35,670 nt of DNA, from positions 1 through 35,670 of the forward strand of contig JAERSU010000036.1 of assembly GCA_016845445.1 (NCBI GenBank), read 5' to 3'. Of the stretch, positions 9,587-18,683 are shown in pieces (position 1 is the first letter of the stretch; every line of letters begins with the position of its first letter). This DNA is from Oceanospirillaceae bacterium (lineage in GTDB: Bacteria; Pseudomonadota; Gammaproteobacteria; Pseudomonadales; Balneatricaceae). The position numbers and the translations under genes are program-made. Below the pieces are notes generated by a model that was not told the DNA's origin, made no database searches, and saw only the letters and a list, made by a program, of their open reading frames with translations.

Positions 9587-9925
9587 CTAGTGATTTTCAG
9601 ACACAATATTTAAGGTGTACTTAGGAATCTCGACAATCAAATCGTCATCAGCCACTACCGCTTGGCAGCCTAAACGCGATTCAGGCTCCAGCCCCCAAGC
9701 TTTATCTAACATGTCATCTTCTAACTCATCAGATTCTTCTAGGGAGTCAAATCCTTCACGTACAATAACGTGGCATGTAGTACAAGCACATGATTTTTCA
9801 CAAGCATGCTCTAACTCAATATCATGCGCCAAGGCCACATCCAAGATGGTTTCCCCTGCATCTGCTTCAACAGCCAATCCGGCTGGGCATAACTCTTCGT
9901 GAGGCAAAAAAACGATTTGCGGCAT
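9587..9925 (-). CDS. fdx: ISC-type [2Fe-2S] ferredoxin
   Basis: This adrenodoxin-like ferredoxin supplies electrons for iron-sulfur cluster assembly on IscU. The 112-residue protein contains the motif CEKSCACTTC giving cluster cysteines 42, 48 and 51, plus Cys87 in LGCQAV; the additional Cys46 is also present in the E. coli protein. The long acidic region DSLEESDELEDDMLD fits docking to IscS. An AAGGA ribosome binding site precedes the ATG at 9925. It follows hscA after nine bases. Confidence 0.97.
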   Translation of the reverse strand: MPQIVFLPHEELCPAGLAVEADAGETILDVALAHDIELEHACEKSCACTTCHVIVREGFDSLEESDELEDDMLDKAWGLEPESRLGCQAVVADDDLIVEIPKYTLNIVSENH

Positions 9926-9934
9926 GGTTAATCC

Positions 9935-11809
9935 TTACAAGTCTTCAACGGCCTGACCAGCCAGGGCTTTCTTAATACTGTCATCCATACGACGAGCAGC
10001 AAACTCGTCCGTTGCCTTGGACAACACCTCAATTTGTTTGGCAATAGCATGGTGATCATCGCCGTTGCGGGCAGCGATCAACGCTTCCATCTGGGTAACC
10101 ACCAACTGCTGTTCTGCCTCGTTTAGCAAGCGTTCAGCATCAGCTTGCATGGCAGCAGCAATGGCTTCTAGCAAGCGATCCGCCTCTACCTGTTGTTCGC
10201 GCAAACTGCGCGCACTGCGATCTTCCTCGACGTTACTCCAGGAAGCCTTAATCATCTCAGCAATCTGATCTTCGGATAAACCATAGGAAGGTTTCACCTG
10301 CACAGAAGCCGCCACGCCCGAGGTTAATTCACGGGCGCTCACTTCCAATAATCCATCGGCATCGACTTGGAAGGTGACACGAATTTTTGCCGCGCCTGCC
10401 GCCATGGGAGGAATGCCTCGCAATTCAAAACGGGACAACGAGCGACAGCTTTGCACCAGATCACGCTCCCCTTGTAGCACATGAATCGCCATGGCAGTCT
10501 GACCATCTTGATAGGTAGTAAAATCTTGTGCACGAGCCACGGGGATGGGGGTGTTTCGATCAATCACCTTTTCTACCAAGCCACCCATGGTTTCCAAACC
10601 AAGAGACAGGGGCAACACATCCAACAACAACATCTCTTCGCCAGCTTGATTGCCAACTAGCACATCCGCCTGGCGCGCCGCACCTAGGGCTACCACTCTG
10701 TCTGGATCAATACTGGTTAGGGGCGCCTTGCCAAACAGCTCACCTACCTTTTCTTGCACGCGTAGGGCACGAGTAGAACCACCGACCATCACCACCTCAC
10801 CCACTTCGGCAACGGACAAGCCAGCATCACGCAAGGTCTTTTTCGTAGCGCGCAGGGTTTTGGCAATGACCGGATCCAGCAGTTCATTTAACTGCGCACG
10901 GGATAATTCAATATCCAAAGGACAGCTAGCACCTGGCCATCCAGCAAAGGATAGATTAGCCACGGCCAGCTGGCTTAAACATTCTTTTGCTGCTCGCGCT
11001 TGGCGCAGAAGAAAGCGTTGCTGCTTAATGTCCAAGCTATCAATACCGCGTTGCGCGCACACCCAACTGGCAATGGCATGATCAAAGTCGTCGCCACCTA
11101 AGGCAGAATCACCACCTGTGGCCAAGACTTCGAAAACACCCTGATGCATACGCAAAACGGAAATATCAAAGGTACCGCCTCCTAAATCAAACACCGCAAT
11201 GGTGCCCTGCTGCTCGCTGTCCAAGCCGTAAGCTACCGCTGCAGCCGTGGGCTCATTCAACAGGCGTAATACCTGGATACCAGCCAACTGGGCAGCATCC
11301 TTGGTGGCTTGGCGCTGCGCATCGTCAAAATAAGCCGGCACGGTAATCACGGCGCCCACTAGCTCGCCACCTAGGCTGGCCTCACCACGCTGCGCCAAGA
11401 CACGTAAAATATCAGCCGAAACCTGCACCGGACTTTTCAAGCCGGCAGCAGTGCGCAACATGGGCATGCCATTATCACAACTTTCGAACACGTAAGGGGT
11501 ATTCTCTCCCAGACGCTTTACATCTTCCAGACCACGCCCCATGAGGCGTTTTACGGACATAATGGTATTGGGTGCATCATCCACCACATGTGCCAAGGCC
11601 TTGGCCCCTACCTGAGGTAGCTCATCGAGCCGATAGCGCACCACCGAAGGCAACAGATGCTCACCAGCAGAATTAGGCAAGGTTTCCGCATTACTACTGC
11701 GGACCGTGGCAACCAATGAATGGGTAGTACCCAGGTCAATGCCTACCGCCAATTTCCGTTGGTGAGGTTTTGCACTTTGACCTGGCTCGGCAATTTGTAA
11801 CAGCGCCAT
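9935..11809 (-). CDS. hscA: Fe-S assembly chaperone HscA (Hsp70 family)
   Basis: HscA is the specialised Hsp70 that, with HscB, releases the cluster from IscU. The 624-residue protein has the nucleotide-binding domain with [13 protein letters not shown] (residues 22-34), [13 protein letters not shown] and [11 protein letters not shown], then the substrate domain (about 390-530) and a helical lid. It is the right length for HscA, shorter than DnaK, and lacks the DnaK-type acidic tail. Position between hscB and fdx confirms the assignment. The substrate on IscU is the LPPVK motif, which is present in the IscU encoded here. Confidence 0.97.
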   Translation of the reverse strand: MALLQIAEPGQSAKPHQRKLAVGIDLGTTHSLVATVRSSNAETLPNSAGEHLLPSVVRYRLDELPQVGAKALAHVVDDAPNTIMSVKRLMGRGLEDVKRLGENTPYVFESCDNGMPMLRTAAGLKSPVQVSADILRVLAQRGEASLGGELVGAVITVPAYFDDAQRQATKDAAQLAGIQVLRLLNEPTAAAVAYGLDSEQQGTIAVFDLGGGTFDISVLRMHQGVFEVLATGGDSALGGDDFDHAIASWVCAQRGIDSLDIKQQRFLLRQARAAKECLSQLAVANLSFAGWPGASCPLDIELSRAQLNELLDPVIAKTLRATKKTLRDAGLSVAEVGEVVMVGGSTRALRVQEKVGELFGKAPLTSIDPDRVVALGAARQADVLVGNQAGEEMLLLDVLPLSLGLETMGGLVEKVIDRNTPIPVARAQDFTTYQDGQTAMAIHVLQGERDLVQSCRSLSRFELRGIPPMAAGAAKIRVTFQVDADGLLEVSARELTSGVAASVQVKPSYGLSEDQIAEMIKASWSNVEEDRSARSLREQQVEADRLLEAIAAAMQADAERLLNEAEQQLVVTQMEALIAARNGDDHHAIAKQIEVLSKATDEFAARRMDDSIKKALAGQAVEDL

Positions 11810-11828
11810 ATTTAAAACCTTTTGACGA

Positions 11829-12356
11829 TCAGTCTAGCAAGCGACCCTCAAGGTCATTCAATTCTTGCTGTAATTTATCAATAAACTGTAATTTGCGTGC
11901 CACGACTTCGGCTGCAGTAAAATCATCACCTGCATAAGCCTGAGCAAAGGCCTTTTGCAGTTGACCATGCATAGCTTGCAGCTCATCAGCCAAATCATCG
12001 ATAGCCGCTTGTGGATCGGCAGAGTCAGCTAGCTCCTCCATGCTTTCACGCAATGTCATCTGCTGCAAGAGGAAATCCATAGGCATGCTAGTGTTGGTAG
12101 GCGCTAGGGGGTCCAAACCTTCGAGTTCAAGCAAATAGATGGCACGACGTAAAGGCGAACGCAAGACTGCATAGGCCTGATTTAAATAGGACGCAATCTG
12201 CACAGCCACGCGCTGTTCGGCAGCCGAAGCCGCGGCAAAGCGATCGGGATGATATTGCTGTTGCAGCTGTCGATGATGCTCTGCCAAGCTAGACAGGTCA
12301 ACGTCATAACCGCGCGGTAGAGCGAGATTGCTAAAGTAATCGAGGGTTAAATCCAT
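11829..12356 (-). CDS. hscB: Fe-S assembly co-chaperone HscB
   Basis: HscB is the J-domain partner that brings IscU to HscA and stimulates its ATPase. In this 175-residue protein the J domain occupies residues 1-75 with the invariant HPD at 36-38 (QQYHPDRF), followed by the C-terminal helical bundle that binds IscU. Length agrees with the E. coli protein (171). It starts four bases after the end of iscA and ends 19 bases before hscA, so translation is probably coupled. Confidence 0.97.
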   Translation of the reverse strand: MDLTLDYFSNLALPRGYDVDLSSLAEHHRQLQQQYHPDRFAAASAAEQRVAVQIASYLNQAYAVLRSPLRRAIYLLELEGLDPLAPTNTSMPMDFLLQQMTLRESMEELADSADPQAAIDDLADELQAMHGQLQKAFAQAYAGDDFTAAEVVARKLQFIDKLQQELNDLEGRLLD

Positions 12357-12359
12357 TAA

Positions 12360-12683
12360 TTAAACGTTGAAGCTCTCGCCACAACCACACTCGTTCTTGG
12401 CATTAGGATTGTTAAACTGGAAGCCTTCATTAAGACCAACCTTTACGTAATCTAGCTCGGTACCATCCAAATAAATCATGCTCTTTGGATCAATAACGAC
12501 CTTCACACCACGGGACTCAAACAACTCATCTTCGTCTGCCATTGCGTCGACAAACTCCAACACATATGCCATACCGGAGCAACCTGTAGTACGCACACCT
12601 AAGCGCACGCCCAAGCCTTGACCGCGATTTTCCAAATAACGATTCACGTGATCCGCAGCTGCCTGGGTCATGGAAATAGCCAT
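12360..12683 (-). CDS. iscA: A-type Fe-S carrier IscA
   Basis: IscA accepts and delivers iron-sulfur clusters to client proteins. Using the ATG at 12683 the product is 107 residues, the same as E. coli IscA, with the three conserved cysteines at 35 (TTGCSG), 99 and 101 (ECGCGES). TAGGAG lies seven to eight bases upstream. A longer in-frame opening to 12740 would overlap iscU and add a sequence without family character, so I reject it. Confidence 0.97.
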   Translation of the reverse strand: MAISMTQAAADHVNRYLENRGQGLGVRLGVRTTGCSGMAYVLEFVDAMADEDELFESRGVKVVIDPKSMIYLDGTELDYVKVGLNEGFQFNNPNAKNECGCGESFNV

Positions 12684-12696
12684 TGATACGCTCCTA

Positions 12697-13074
12697 TTAC
12701 TGCTTGCTCTTGTAGTCGTCGATGGCAGCCTTAATAGCATCTTCGGCCAATACCGAGCAGTGAATTTTAACGGGTGGTAAAGCCAACTCTTCTGAAATAG
12801 CAGCGTTCTTAATTTCGCCAGCCTGATCTAGTGTCATGCCTTTCATCCACTCAGTTACCAAGGAACTGGAAGCGATGGCAGACCCACAACCATAGGTTTT
12901 AAACTTGGCGTCTTCAATAACACCCTGGTCATCCACCTTAATTTGCAGACGCATAACATCACCACAAGCTGGCGCACCCACCATACCAGTGCCTACCTGC
13001 GCGTCTTTTTCATCCATCTTGCCAACGTTGCGTGGATTTTCGTAGTGATCAATAACCTGTTCGCTATATGCCAT
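12697..13074 (-). CDS. iscU: Fe-S cluster scaffold IscU
   Basis: IscU is the scaffold on which clusters are built from IscS-derived sulfur. The 125-residue protein has the ligands Cys37 (APACGD, with Asp39), Cys63 (YGCGSA) and Cys106 (KIHCSVLA), and the chaperone recognition motif LPPVK at 99-103. It is followed after 13 bases by iscA. The 93-base gap to iscS holds a small hairpin repeat. Confidence 0.98.
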   Translation of the reverse strand: MAYSEQVIDHYENPRNVGKMDEKDAQVGTGMVGAPACGDVMRLQIKVDDQGVIEDAKFKTYGCGSAIASSSLVTEWMKGMTLDQAGEIKNAAISEELALPPVKIHCSVLAEDAIKAAIDDYKSKQ

Positions 13075-13137
13075 GATCGTAACCTCTTAATTCTCATCAT
13101 TGCCTGTAAGCTGGACTTGAGCCCTGCTTACATTTTT

Positions 13138-13155
13138 GTCAGCCCGAAGGCTGAC
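13138..13155 (-). repeat. GTAGGTCRGCC-type hairpin between iscS and iscU
   Basis: GTCAGCC and GGCTGAC form a 7-bp stem; on the minus strand the loop reads TTCG and the hairpin is preceded by TGTAG. It resembles the hairpin at 17593-17618 (GTAGGTCGGCC arm). In the isc mRNA it could set different stability for the iscS and iscU segments; that is inference. Confidence 0.55.
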
Positions 13156-13167
13156 CTACATTAATTC

Positions 13168-14382
13168 TTAATGGGCTGTCCACTGGACACTGTCCAGGTC
13201 AACACCGTCTTTATACATGTCCCACAAGGGCGACAGTTCACGTAATTTTGTCACCGCCTTGCGCACCTGCTCAATGGCTTGATCGATATCTTCTGCAGTA
13301 GTGAATCGACCAATACTAAAACGAATGGAGCTATGGGCCAGCTCATCGCTCATCCCCAAGGCACGTAGCACGTAGGAAGGCTCCAAACTAGCTGATGTAC
13401 AAGCAGAACCTGAAGATACCGCTAGTTCTCTTAGTGACATCAATAAGGATTCACCTTCAACGAAGTTAAAGCTGATGTTCGCATTGCCGGACACGCGCTG
13501 GTCATGGGAGCCGTTCATGTACACCTCTTCCATATCCTTAACGCCATCCCATAAACGCTCACGCAAGCTCACAATGCGGGCATTTTCAGCCTGCATTTCT
13601 TCCTGAGCGATAGCAAACGCGGCACCCATACCAACAATTTGATGGGTCGCCAAGGTGCCAGAGCGCATACCACGCTCATGACCACCACCGTGCATTTGGG
13701 CTTCCAAGCGCACCCGCGGCTTACGTCGCACATACAGAGCACCAACACCCTTTGGGCCATAAATTTTGTGTGCCGAGAAGGACATTAAATCGACCTTCAT
13801 GGCTTCTAGATCGATGGCGATTTTGCCAGCACTTTGCGCCGCATCAACATGAAATAACACCTTAGCTGCACGGGTAATTTCACCAATGGCGGCAATATCA
13901 GTTACCACACCAATTTCGTTATTCACGTGCATCAAAGACACCAGTACGGTGTCTTCACGCATGGCATCCTGCACCATGGCAGGGGTAATCAAACCATCAC
14001 TATCCGGGTCAAGATAGGTCACCTCGAATCCTTCTCGCTCAAGCTGACGACAAGTATCCAAAACAGCCTTGTGCTCTACCTTGGAGGTAATAATGTGCTT
14101 ACCCTTCTTGTGATAGAAATGAGCCACACCCTTAATGGCTAAATTGTCAGATTCGGTGGCACCAGAAGTCCATACAATCTCACGTGGATCGGCGTTGATA
14201 AGATCAGCCACCTGGCGACGGGCATTTTCTACCGCTTCTTCAGCCTGCCAGCCGTATAAGTGAGAACGGGAAGCCGGGTTACCAAAGTTACCTTCCTGGG
14301 TTAGACAATCGCACATCAGCTTGGCAACGCGTGGGTCCACTGGGGTGGTTGCTGAATAGTCCAAATACAAAGGCAGTTTCAT
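13168..14382 (-). CDS. iscS: Cysteine desulfurase IscS
   Basis: IscS is the PLP enzyme that converts cysteine to alanine and passes persulfide sulfur to IscU and to thiolation pathways. The 404-residue protein shows the PLP lysine motif [14 protein letters not shown] near residue 206, the histidine-containing [10 protein letters not shown], and the mobile catalytic loop [17 protein letters not shown] with the persulfide cysteine near residue 328. It ends WTAH, like many group I IscS proteins. GGAG precedes the ATG at 14382. It follows iscR after 60 bases. Confidence 0.98.
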   Translation of the reverse strand: MKLPLYLDYSATTPVDPRVAKLMCDCLTQEGNFGNPASRSHLYGWQAEEAVENARRQVADLINADPREIVWTSGATESDNLAIKGVAHFYHKKGKHIITSKVEHKAVLDTCRQLEREGFEVTYLDPDSDGLITPAMVQDAMREDTVLVSLMHVNNEIGVVTDIAAIGEITRAAKVLFHVDAAQSAGKIAIDLEAMKVDLMSFSAHKIYGPKGVGALYVRRKPRVRLEAQMHGGGHERGMRSGTLATHQIVGMGAAFAIAQEEMQAENARIVSLRERLWDGVKDMEEVYMNGSHDQRVSGNANISFNFVEGESLLMSLRELAVSSGSACTSASLEPSYVLRALGMSDELAHSSIRFSIGRFTTAEDIDQAIEQVRKAVTKLRELSPLWDMYKDGVDLDSVQWTAH

Positions 14383-14442
14383 TTATCTATTACTCCGCTG
14401 CTCATCAATGAGCCAGCATTAGGTTGTCTATTTCAATCTTTA

Positions 14443-14913
14443 TTAAGAAACAAAATGCAGGGGCGTCGGTTGCGACGACTTTTGCACCTGAATCTGTGCC
14501 ACCTGCTGCACATCACGACGTGACATCAGGTCTGCTAAACTTATTCCACTTAGGAAGCGGTGTATCTGCGCGCTTAAATCAGACCACAGATGATGGGTCA
14601 GGCAGGTCTCGCCAGCCTGACAATCTCCTGTTCCCTGACAACCAGTAGCATCAACGGTTTCATTCACCGCATCGATCACCTCAGCCACGTGAATGTCTTT
14701 ACATCCGCGACTCAAGCGATAGCCGCCACCAGGGCCACGGACACTATCAACCAAGCCTTGCCGACGCAGCTTGGAAAATAACTGTTCTAAGTAAGACAGA
14801 GAGATATCCTGCCTAGCAGAAATATCTGCCAGACTAATGGGCTTGTCATTAGCATGCAGTGCTAAGTCCAGCATGGCTGTGACTGCATAGCGCCCTTTAG
14901 TTGTTAGTTTCAT
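14443..14913 (-). CDS. iscR: Fe-S sensing transcriptional regulator IscR
   Basis: IscR is an Rrf2-family repressor that, when it carries a [2Fe-2S] cluster, shuts down its own operon. The 156-residue protein has the winged helix (residues 1-65, with [14 protein letters not shown] as recognition region) and cluster ligands Cys92, Cys98, Cys104 and His107 ([18 protein letters not shown]). It is the first gene of the isc operon and has a type 1 IscR site over its promoter, so classical autoregulation is expected. Confidence 0.97.
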   Translation of the reverse strand: MKLTTKGRYAVTAMLDLALHANDKPISLADISARQDISLSYLEQLFSKLRRQGLVDSVRGPGGGYRLSRGCKDIHVAEVIDAVNETVDATGCQGTGDCQAGETCLTHHLWSDLSAQIHRFLSGISLADLMSRRDVQQVAQIQVQKSSQPTPLHFVS

Positions 14914-14946
14914 TGCCCCAGCTACCTCTAGCTTTAATGTGGGGCA

Positions 14947-14979
14947 ATTTTATAAAACCCGACTAATTTAGTCAAGTAT
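14947..14979 (-). promoter_or_regulatory. isc operon promoter with type 1 IscR operator
   Basis: On the minus strand the -35 TTGACT (14970-14975) and -10 TAAAAT (14947-14952) are separated by exactly 17 bases. The 25-base segment 14955-14979 begins ATACTTGACTAAATTAGTCG on the minus strand and matches the known type 1 IscR motif (ATASYYGACTRWWWYAGTCRRSTAT) at almost every position. The operator covers the -35 and the spacer, explaining repression by cluster-loaded IscR. Confidence 0.85.
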
Positions 14980-15000
14980 AAGCCTGACAAAAGTGTAGGG

Positions 15001-15786
15001 TTATTCTGGCTTAGCGGGCGCTTCCTGTTGCTCATTGCAAGGCTCAATGGCAGCAGAAAAATCCTCGTCTTTCAAGGCTGGTAGATCTTCGTCCTCATAG
15101 GAGGCATCCATCTCGCGCATCTTGTCCGCCATACACGCCAGCTTGCGGTCAACAGCATGCATATGATCCAACATCACACCCATGGATTTTGCTACCGGGT
15201 CTGGCATATCTGGGCTTAAGCCGTAGGCATCAAACTTCTCAGCCATGTCCTTCTCGGCCTTGGAAGCCTTGTCTTCGACAGTAATGATACGCCCCGGAAT
15301 ACCCACAACGGTTGCGCCTGCCGGCACCTCTTTGGTGACCACCGCATTGGAACCAACCTTGGCGTTCTTACCCACTTCAAAGGGCCCCAAGATCTTGGCC
15401 CCTGCACCAACGACGACACCGTCATTCAAGGTGGGATGACGTTTGCCTTTATTCCAACTGGTGCCGCCTAAGGTGACACCATGGTAGAGGGTGACATCGT
15501 CGCCAATGATAGCGGTCTCACCGATCACCACACCCATGCCGTGGTCAATAAAAAAGCGATTACCTATTTGCGCACCAGGGTGAATCTCGATACCCGTTAA
15601 CCAGCGCGCAATGGTGGACAAAAAGCGCGCTAACCACTTTAAGCGACGACTCCAGAACCAGTGCGACACACGATGAAACAGCAGTGCATGCAGACCAGGA
15701 TAACAGGTCAGGACTTCAATAAAGTTGCGCGCCGCGGGATCTCGGTGAAACACCGATGATACGTCTTCTTTAAGATGTCTAAACAT
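15001..15786 (-). CDS. cysE: Serine O-acetyltransferase CysE
   Basis: CysE makes O-acetylserine, the carbon skeleton for cysteine, and thus the substrate stream for IscS. The N-terminal helical domain ([20 protein letters not shown]) is followed by a left-handed beta helix of hexapeptide repeats with the catalytic Asp/His segment [19 protein letters not shown] and [10 protein letters not shown] place the start at the ATG at 15786 (261 residues), with CAGGAG seven bases upstream. A charged tail of about 70 residues rich in Asp, Glu and Ala follows the helix. It lies upstream of iscR on the same strand, as in Pseudomonas. Confidence 0.95.
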   Translation of the reverse strand: MFRHLKEDVSSVFHRDPAARNFIEVLTCYPGLHALLFHRVSHWFWSRRLKWLARFLSTIARWLTGIEIHPGAQIGNRFFIDHGMGVVIGETAIIGDDVTLYHGVTLGGTSWNKGKRHPTLNDGVVVGAGAKILGPFEVGKNAKVGSNAVVTKEVPAGATVVGIPGRIITVEDKASKAEKDMAEKFDAYGLSPDMPDPVAKSMGVMLDHMHAVDRKLACMADKMREMDASYEDEDLPALKDEDFSAAIEPCNEQQEAPAKPE

Positions 15787-15856
15787 GACTTGCTCCTGAT
15801 TAGCAGCCAAACCCATTGTTTGGCTGTAGCTGTCCGTTATTTATGGTGACGACGGA

Positions 15857-16621
15857 CTATTTTTTCAACATTTTTTGCATGGCTGAAAGGATACCACGCA
15901 ATATATTGGTTTCCACCTTATCCGGGCGTGCACGCAGGTACAAGCGCCGTAAACGAGGCATTAATTGACGCGGATTATGGGGATCCAAAAACTCAATGTC
16001 CACCAAGGTTTCCTGCATGTGGGCAAACAAACGTTCTAATTCATCATTACTGGCCAGTTCGATATCCCAGTCCGTGCCCCATTGCGGCTTATCGCCTTGC
16101 AGAACCCCTGCGCCCTGCTCTGCCATAGCCAAGGCAGCCACACGCAACTCATAGGCCGCAACCTGCACAGCAGCTGCCAAATTCAAAGAACTAAAGTCTT
16201 CGTTGGTAGGGATATGCATATGAAAATTACACTGATGCAGCTCCTCATTGGTCAAACCACGATCTTCGCGACCAAAGACAATGGCCACCTCGTGTTGACT
16301 GGCTTCTGATAGGGCCTGGGCGGCGGTTTCTCGCGGGGAGGTTAAGGGCCAGGGAATATGCCGAGAACGCGCACTGGTACCAATTACCAGACCACAACCC
16401 GCCACGGCTTCTGGCAAGCTAGCGACGACCTGGGCATTTTCCAGTATATCCACAGCGCCAGAGGAGCGTGCATCGGCCTTGTCGCTAGGGAATTCCTGCG
16501 GTTGCACTAGCACCAGGTTGGACAAACCCATGTTTTTCATGGCACGTGCCACACCACCGATATTGCCTGGGTGAGACGTGTTAACTAACACAATGCGGAT
16601 TTGAGACAATGAGTCCAACAT
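15857..16621 (-). CDS. trmJ: tRNA (cytidine/uridine-2'-O) methyltransferase TrmJ
   Basis: TrmJ is a SPOUT methyltransferase that modifies the ribose of nucleotide 32 in the tRNA anticodon loop. Motif 1 IRIVLVNTSHPGNIGGVARAMKNMGL lies at the N-terminus (quoted in parts IRIVLVNTSHPGNIGG and VARAMKNMG); the SAM knot contains AIVFGREDRGLTNEEL and IPTNEDFSSLNLAAAVQV. I use the ATG at 16621 (254 residues) because the family begins just before IRIVLV; in-frame ATGs at 16648 and 16675 are possible, and no start has a convincing ribosome binding site. It is divergent from suhB, with a shared promoter region of about 180 bases. Confidence 0.93.
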   Translation of the reverse strand: MLDSLSQIRIVLVNTSHPGNIGGVARAMKNMGLSNLVLVQPQEFPSDKADARSSGAVDILENAQVVASLPEAVAGCGLVIGTSARSRHIPWPLTSPRETAAQALSEASQHEVAIVFGREDRGLTNEELHQCNFHMHIPTNEDFSSLNLAAAVQVAAYELRVAALAMAEQGAGVLQGDKPQWGTDWDIELASNDELERLFAHMQETLVDIEFLDPHNPRQLMPRLRRLYLRARPDKVETNILRGILSAMQKMLKK

Positions 16622-16719
16622 GGGAAGCGTTTTTCCTGCGTCATTCATTAAAAAGGATGCGCATAATAGCGCCAAATAAGCAAAATGTCGCCTAATGCTG
16701 TAATCATAGCACTAATGTT

Positions 16720-16728
16720 TGCTATAAT
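16720..16728 (+). promoter_or_regulatory. Predicted extended -10 promoter of suhB
   Basis: TGCTATAAT on the plus strand combines a perfect -10 with the TGn extension; no good -35 is visible. It lies 77 bases before the suhB ATG, in the shared region with divergent trmJ. Confidence 0.5.
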
Positions 16729-16804
16729 AGCGCCCGAATCGCCCTTAGTGGCCTGTAGCAGGTACCAACCGCTACACCGTTCTTTTATTTTGTAGGTGAA
16801 TCTA

Positions 16805-17590
16805 ATGCTACCATTAGTCAATATCGGCTTGCGTGCTGCACGCATCGCCAGCGAACAAATTGTGCGCGCCATGGAGCGCCTGGACATGATCCACGAAGAA
16901 GGTCAGGATCTTAATGAGCACCTGCGTAAGCTGTGCCAAGGTGCTGAAAAATCGGTAGCCTATGAGATTCACAAGTCTCACCCGGATCAGGAAGTAATTG
17001 GCCTGTTTTCCGGTTCTATCAACACCCCCGAAAAGCCCAGTGAAAAGGTATGGCGTGTCAATGCGATTGACGGCCTGCAACAGTACGCTCATAACCTACC
17101 CATGTTCTGCCTTACCATGGCTTGTTATGAAGATGGCAAACTGACGCACTCCATCATTATCAATTCCAGCAATGGTGACGAATACTGCGCCAGCAAAGGC
17201 CGTGGCGCACAGCTTAATGGTCGCCGCATTCGCGTCAGCAAGCGTAAAGACGTGGCTGGCAGCCAGATTCATGGCGGCTGCAGCAGCAACGTTGAGCTAA
17301 TGGGCCAATTTGATCACTACCAGGGTGTGTGCCGCGATCTATTTAGCCAAGGCGCTAACCTCTATTCACAGCTCGGCAACAGCCTGTCTCTTGCCCAAGT
17401 GGCCAGTGGCAACCTAGATGCCGTGTGGCATAGCCAGCAGGACGATACCGTTGATGCTGCTTTGCTTCTAGTACAGGAAGCAGGCGCCCTCATTGCTGAC
17501 TTTAAAGGTGGCAAGGCCCTGCATAACAGTGAATTGGTTTGTGCCAATCCTAAGCTGTTAAAGCACATGTTGAAGGCAGTGAATTCCTAA
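16805..17590 (+). CDS. suhB: SuhB-like inositol monophosphatase family protein with degenerate active site
   Basis: Full-length SuhB homologue (261 residues) at the usual place beside trmJ. The N-terminus (LVNIGLRAARIASEQIVRAMERLD) and the segments SKGRGAQLNGRRIRVS and LLLVQEAGALI are clearly SuhB. The catalytic centre is not: the GEE motif is GLF at 66-68, the DPxDGT motif is NAIDGL at 86-91 (first Asp to Asn, Thr to Leu), the WDxAAG Asp is Thr215, and the Asp of VTEVD is Cys44. Only Asp89 of the usual metal ligands remains. Phosphatase activity is therefore unlikely. In E. coli SuhB also acts in the rRNA antitermination complex with Nus factors, a role reported not to need catalysis; retention of that role is my inference. 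AGGTG precedes the ATG at 16805; a GTG at 16796 overlaps this site. Confidence 0.92.
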   Translation: MLPLVNIGLRAARIASEQIVRAMERLDMIHEEGQDLNEHLRKLCQGAEKSVAYEIHKSHPDQEVIGLFSGSINTPEKPSEKVWRVNAIDGLQQYAHNLPMFCLTMACYEDGKLTHSIIINSSNGDEYCASKGRGAQLNGRRIRVSKRKDVAGSQIHGGCSSNVELMGQFDHYQGVCRDLFSQGANLYSQLGNSLSLAQVASGNLDAVWHSQQDDTVDAALLLVQEAGALIADFKGGKALHNSELVCANPKLLKHMLKAVNS

Positions 17591-17592
17591 GC

Positions 17593-17618
17593 GTAGGTCG
17601 GCCTGAAGGCCGACCTAC
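17593..17618. repeat. Perfect 12-bp palindromic hairpin, GTAGGTCGGCCT arm
   Basis: GTAGGTCGGCCT and AGGCCGACCTAC are exact inverted copies around GA, placed two bases after the suhB stop. It belongs with the 13138-13155 hairpin as a dispersed REP-like unit and precedes the true terminator. Confidence 0.6.
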
Positions 17619-17626
17619 ACAGCCAC

Positions 17627-17657
17627 AAAAAAGGCCCTCAACTGAGGGCCTTTTTTT
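17627..17657. terminator. Bidirectional intrinsic terminator between suhB and secF
   Basis: AAAAAAGGCCCTCA and TGAGGGCC followed by seven T residues flank a two-base loop. The GC-rich stem with A-run on one side and T-run on the other works for both convergent genes, suhB (+) and secF (-). Confidence 0.92.
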
Positions 17658-17668
17658 ATGAGGGCCTG

Positions 17669-17686
17669 CCCCCTTGGGTCAGACCC
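17669..17686. repeat. REP-like GGGTCAGACCC half-element
   Basis: CCCCTTGGGTCAGACCC is shared exactly with the minus strand of the element at 9549-9573. It lies between the terminator and the end of secF. Only one half of the hairpin is present here. Confidence 0.55.
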
Positions 17687-17698
17687 TAGTGCAAACAC

Positions 17699-18682
17699 TT
17701 ACTTCTGCTCATCGTCTTCAAAGTCTTTGGCGCTAGGCTGATAATCTTCACCTTGATGATCTTCAAAGCCCTCACCTTCAACAAATTCTTCCTTCGGCGG
17801 GATAACCAGATCTTCTTTGTTGATACCCATGGCCAGCAACACATTACTCGCCACGTAGATAGAAGAATAGGTACCCACTACCACACCAATAAGCAAGGCT
17901 AGGGCAAAACCGCGAATCAATTCACCACCAAACACCAGCAAAGCCAACAGCACCAATATGGTGGTGATGGACGTCACCAAGGTACGACCCAGGGTCTGGC
18001 TCAAGGATTCGTTGATAATTTCTTCTGGGCTACCCTTACGCAACTTGCGGAAATTTTCACGAATTCGGTCCGATACCACAATGGTATCGTTAAGCGAATA
18101 ACCGATTACTGCCAGCACCGCTGCCAACACGGTCAGATCAAAATCCAATCGCAAGAGCGAGAAAATACCCAGCACAATCAGCACATCGTGAGCCAAAGCC
18201 ACAACTGCGCCGATGGAGAATTTCAATTGGAAACGGAAGGCCACATAGAGCATAACGATAGCTAGCGCTAACAGCATACCCAAGCCACCTTGCTCGGTTA
18301 GCTCTTCACCGACCTGTGCGCCTACGTATTCACTACGACGCAGTTCTACCTTGGCATTGCTCGCTGATTGCAGCACAGCCAATACCTGCTCGCCAACCTT
18401 GTCGTTAAAGGCCTGGCCAAGACGCACAAGTACGTCACGATCAGAACCAAAATTTTGCACCACAGCATCATCAAAACCGGCGCCTTGCAATTGACCGCGA
18501 ACGGCAACCAGATCCGGCGCCACCTCGTAGCCCACTTCAATCAAGGTACCGCCGGTAAAATCCAAACCAAACTGCAGTTTATTGATGGCCAAGGAAGCTA
18601 GGGCAGCCAACACAAAGGCGATAGAAACAACCCCTGCGATCTTGCGCAGGGCCATAAAGTTAATTACTTTTACATCACTCAT
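17699..18682 (-). CDS. secF: Protein translocase subunit SecF
   Basis: SecF forms with SecD the proton-driven inner membrane complex that pulls secreted proteins through SecYEG. The product (327 residues from the ATG at 18682) begins MSDVKVINFMALRK, has a first membrane helix, the P1-head signature FGLDFTGGTLIEVGYE, and five further membrane helices in the second half, including the conserved YSLNDTIVVSDRIREN segment. The acidic C-terminal tail (EGEGFEDHQGEDYQ) is typical of related marine bacteria. GAGGG lies eight bases upstream. Its start is one base from the secD stop, so translation is coupled. A longer in-frame opening to 18784 lies entirely inside secD and is rejected. Confidence 0.97.
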   Translation of the reverse strand: MSDVKVINFMALRKIAGVVSIAFVLAALASLAINKLQFGLDFTGGTLIEVGYEVAPDLVAVRGQLQGAGFDDAVVQNFGSDRDVLVRLGQAFNDKVGEQVLAVLQSASNAKVELRRSEYVGAQVGEELTEQGGLGMLLALAIVMLYVAFRFQLKFSIGAVVALAHDVLIVLGIFSLLRLDFDLTVLAAVLAVIGYSLNDTIVVSDRIRENFRKLRKGSPEEIINESLSQTLGRTLVTSITTILVLLALLVFGGELIRGFALALLIGVVVGTYSSIYVASNVLLAMGINKEDLVIPPKEEFVEGEGFEDHQGEDYQPSAKDFEDDEQK

Positions 18683-18683
18683 G

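Noticed and set aside
12684..12740. Longer N-terminus for iscA
   Set aside because: It would overlap iscU and lacks family similarity; the ATG at 12683 has TAGGAG upstream and gives exactly 107 residues.
16805..17590. suhB as a decayed pseudogene or sequencing artefact
   Set aside because: The frame is intact and full length, non-catalytic segments are well conserved, and the changes are clean substitutions rather than a frameshift.
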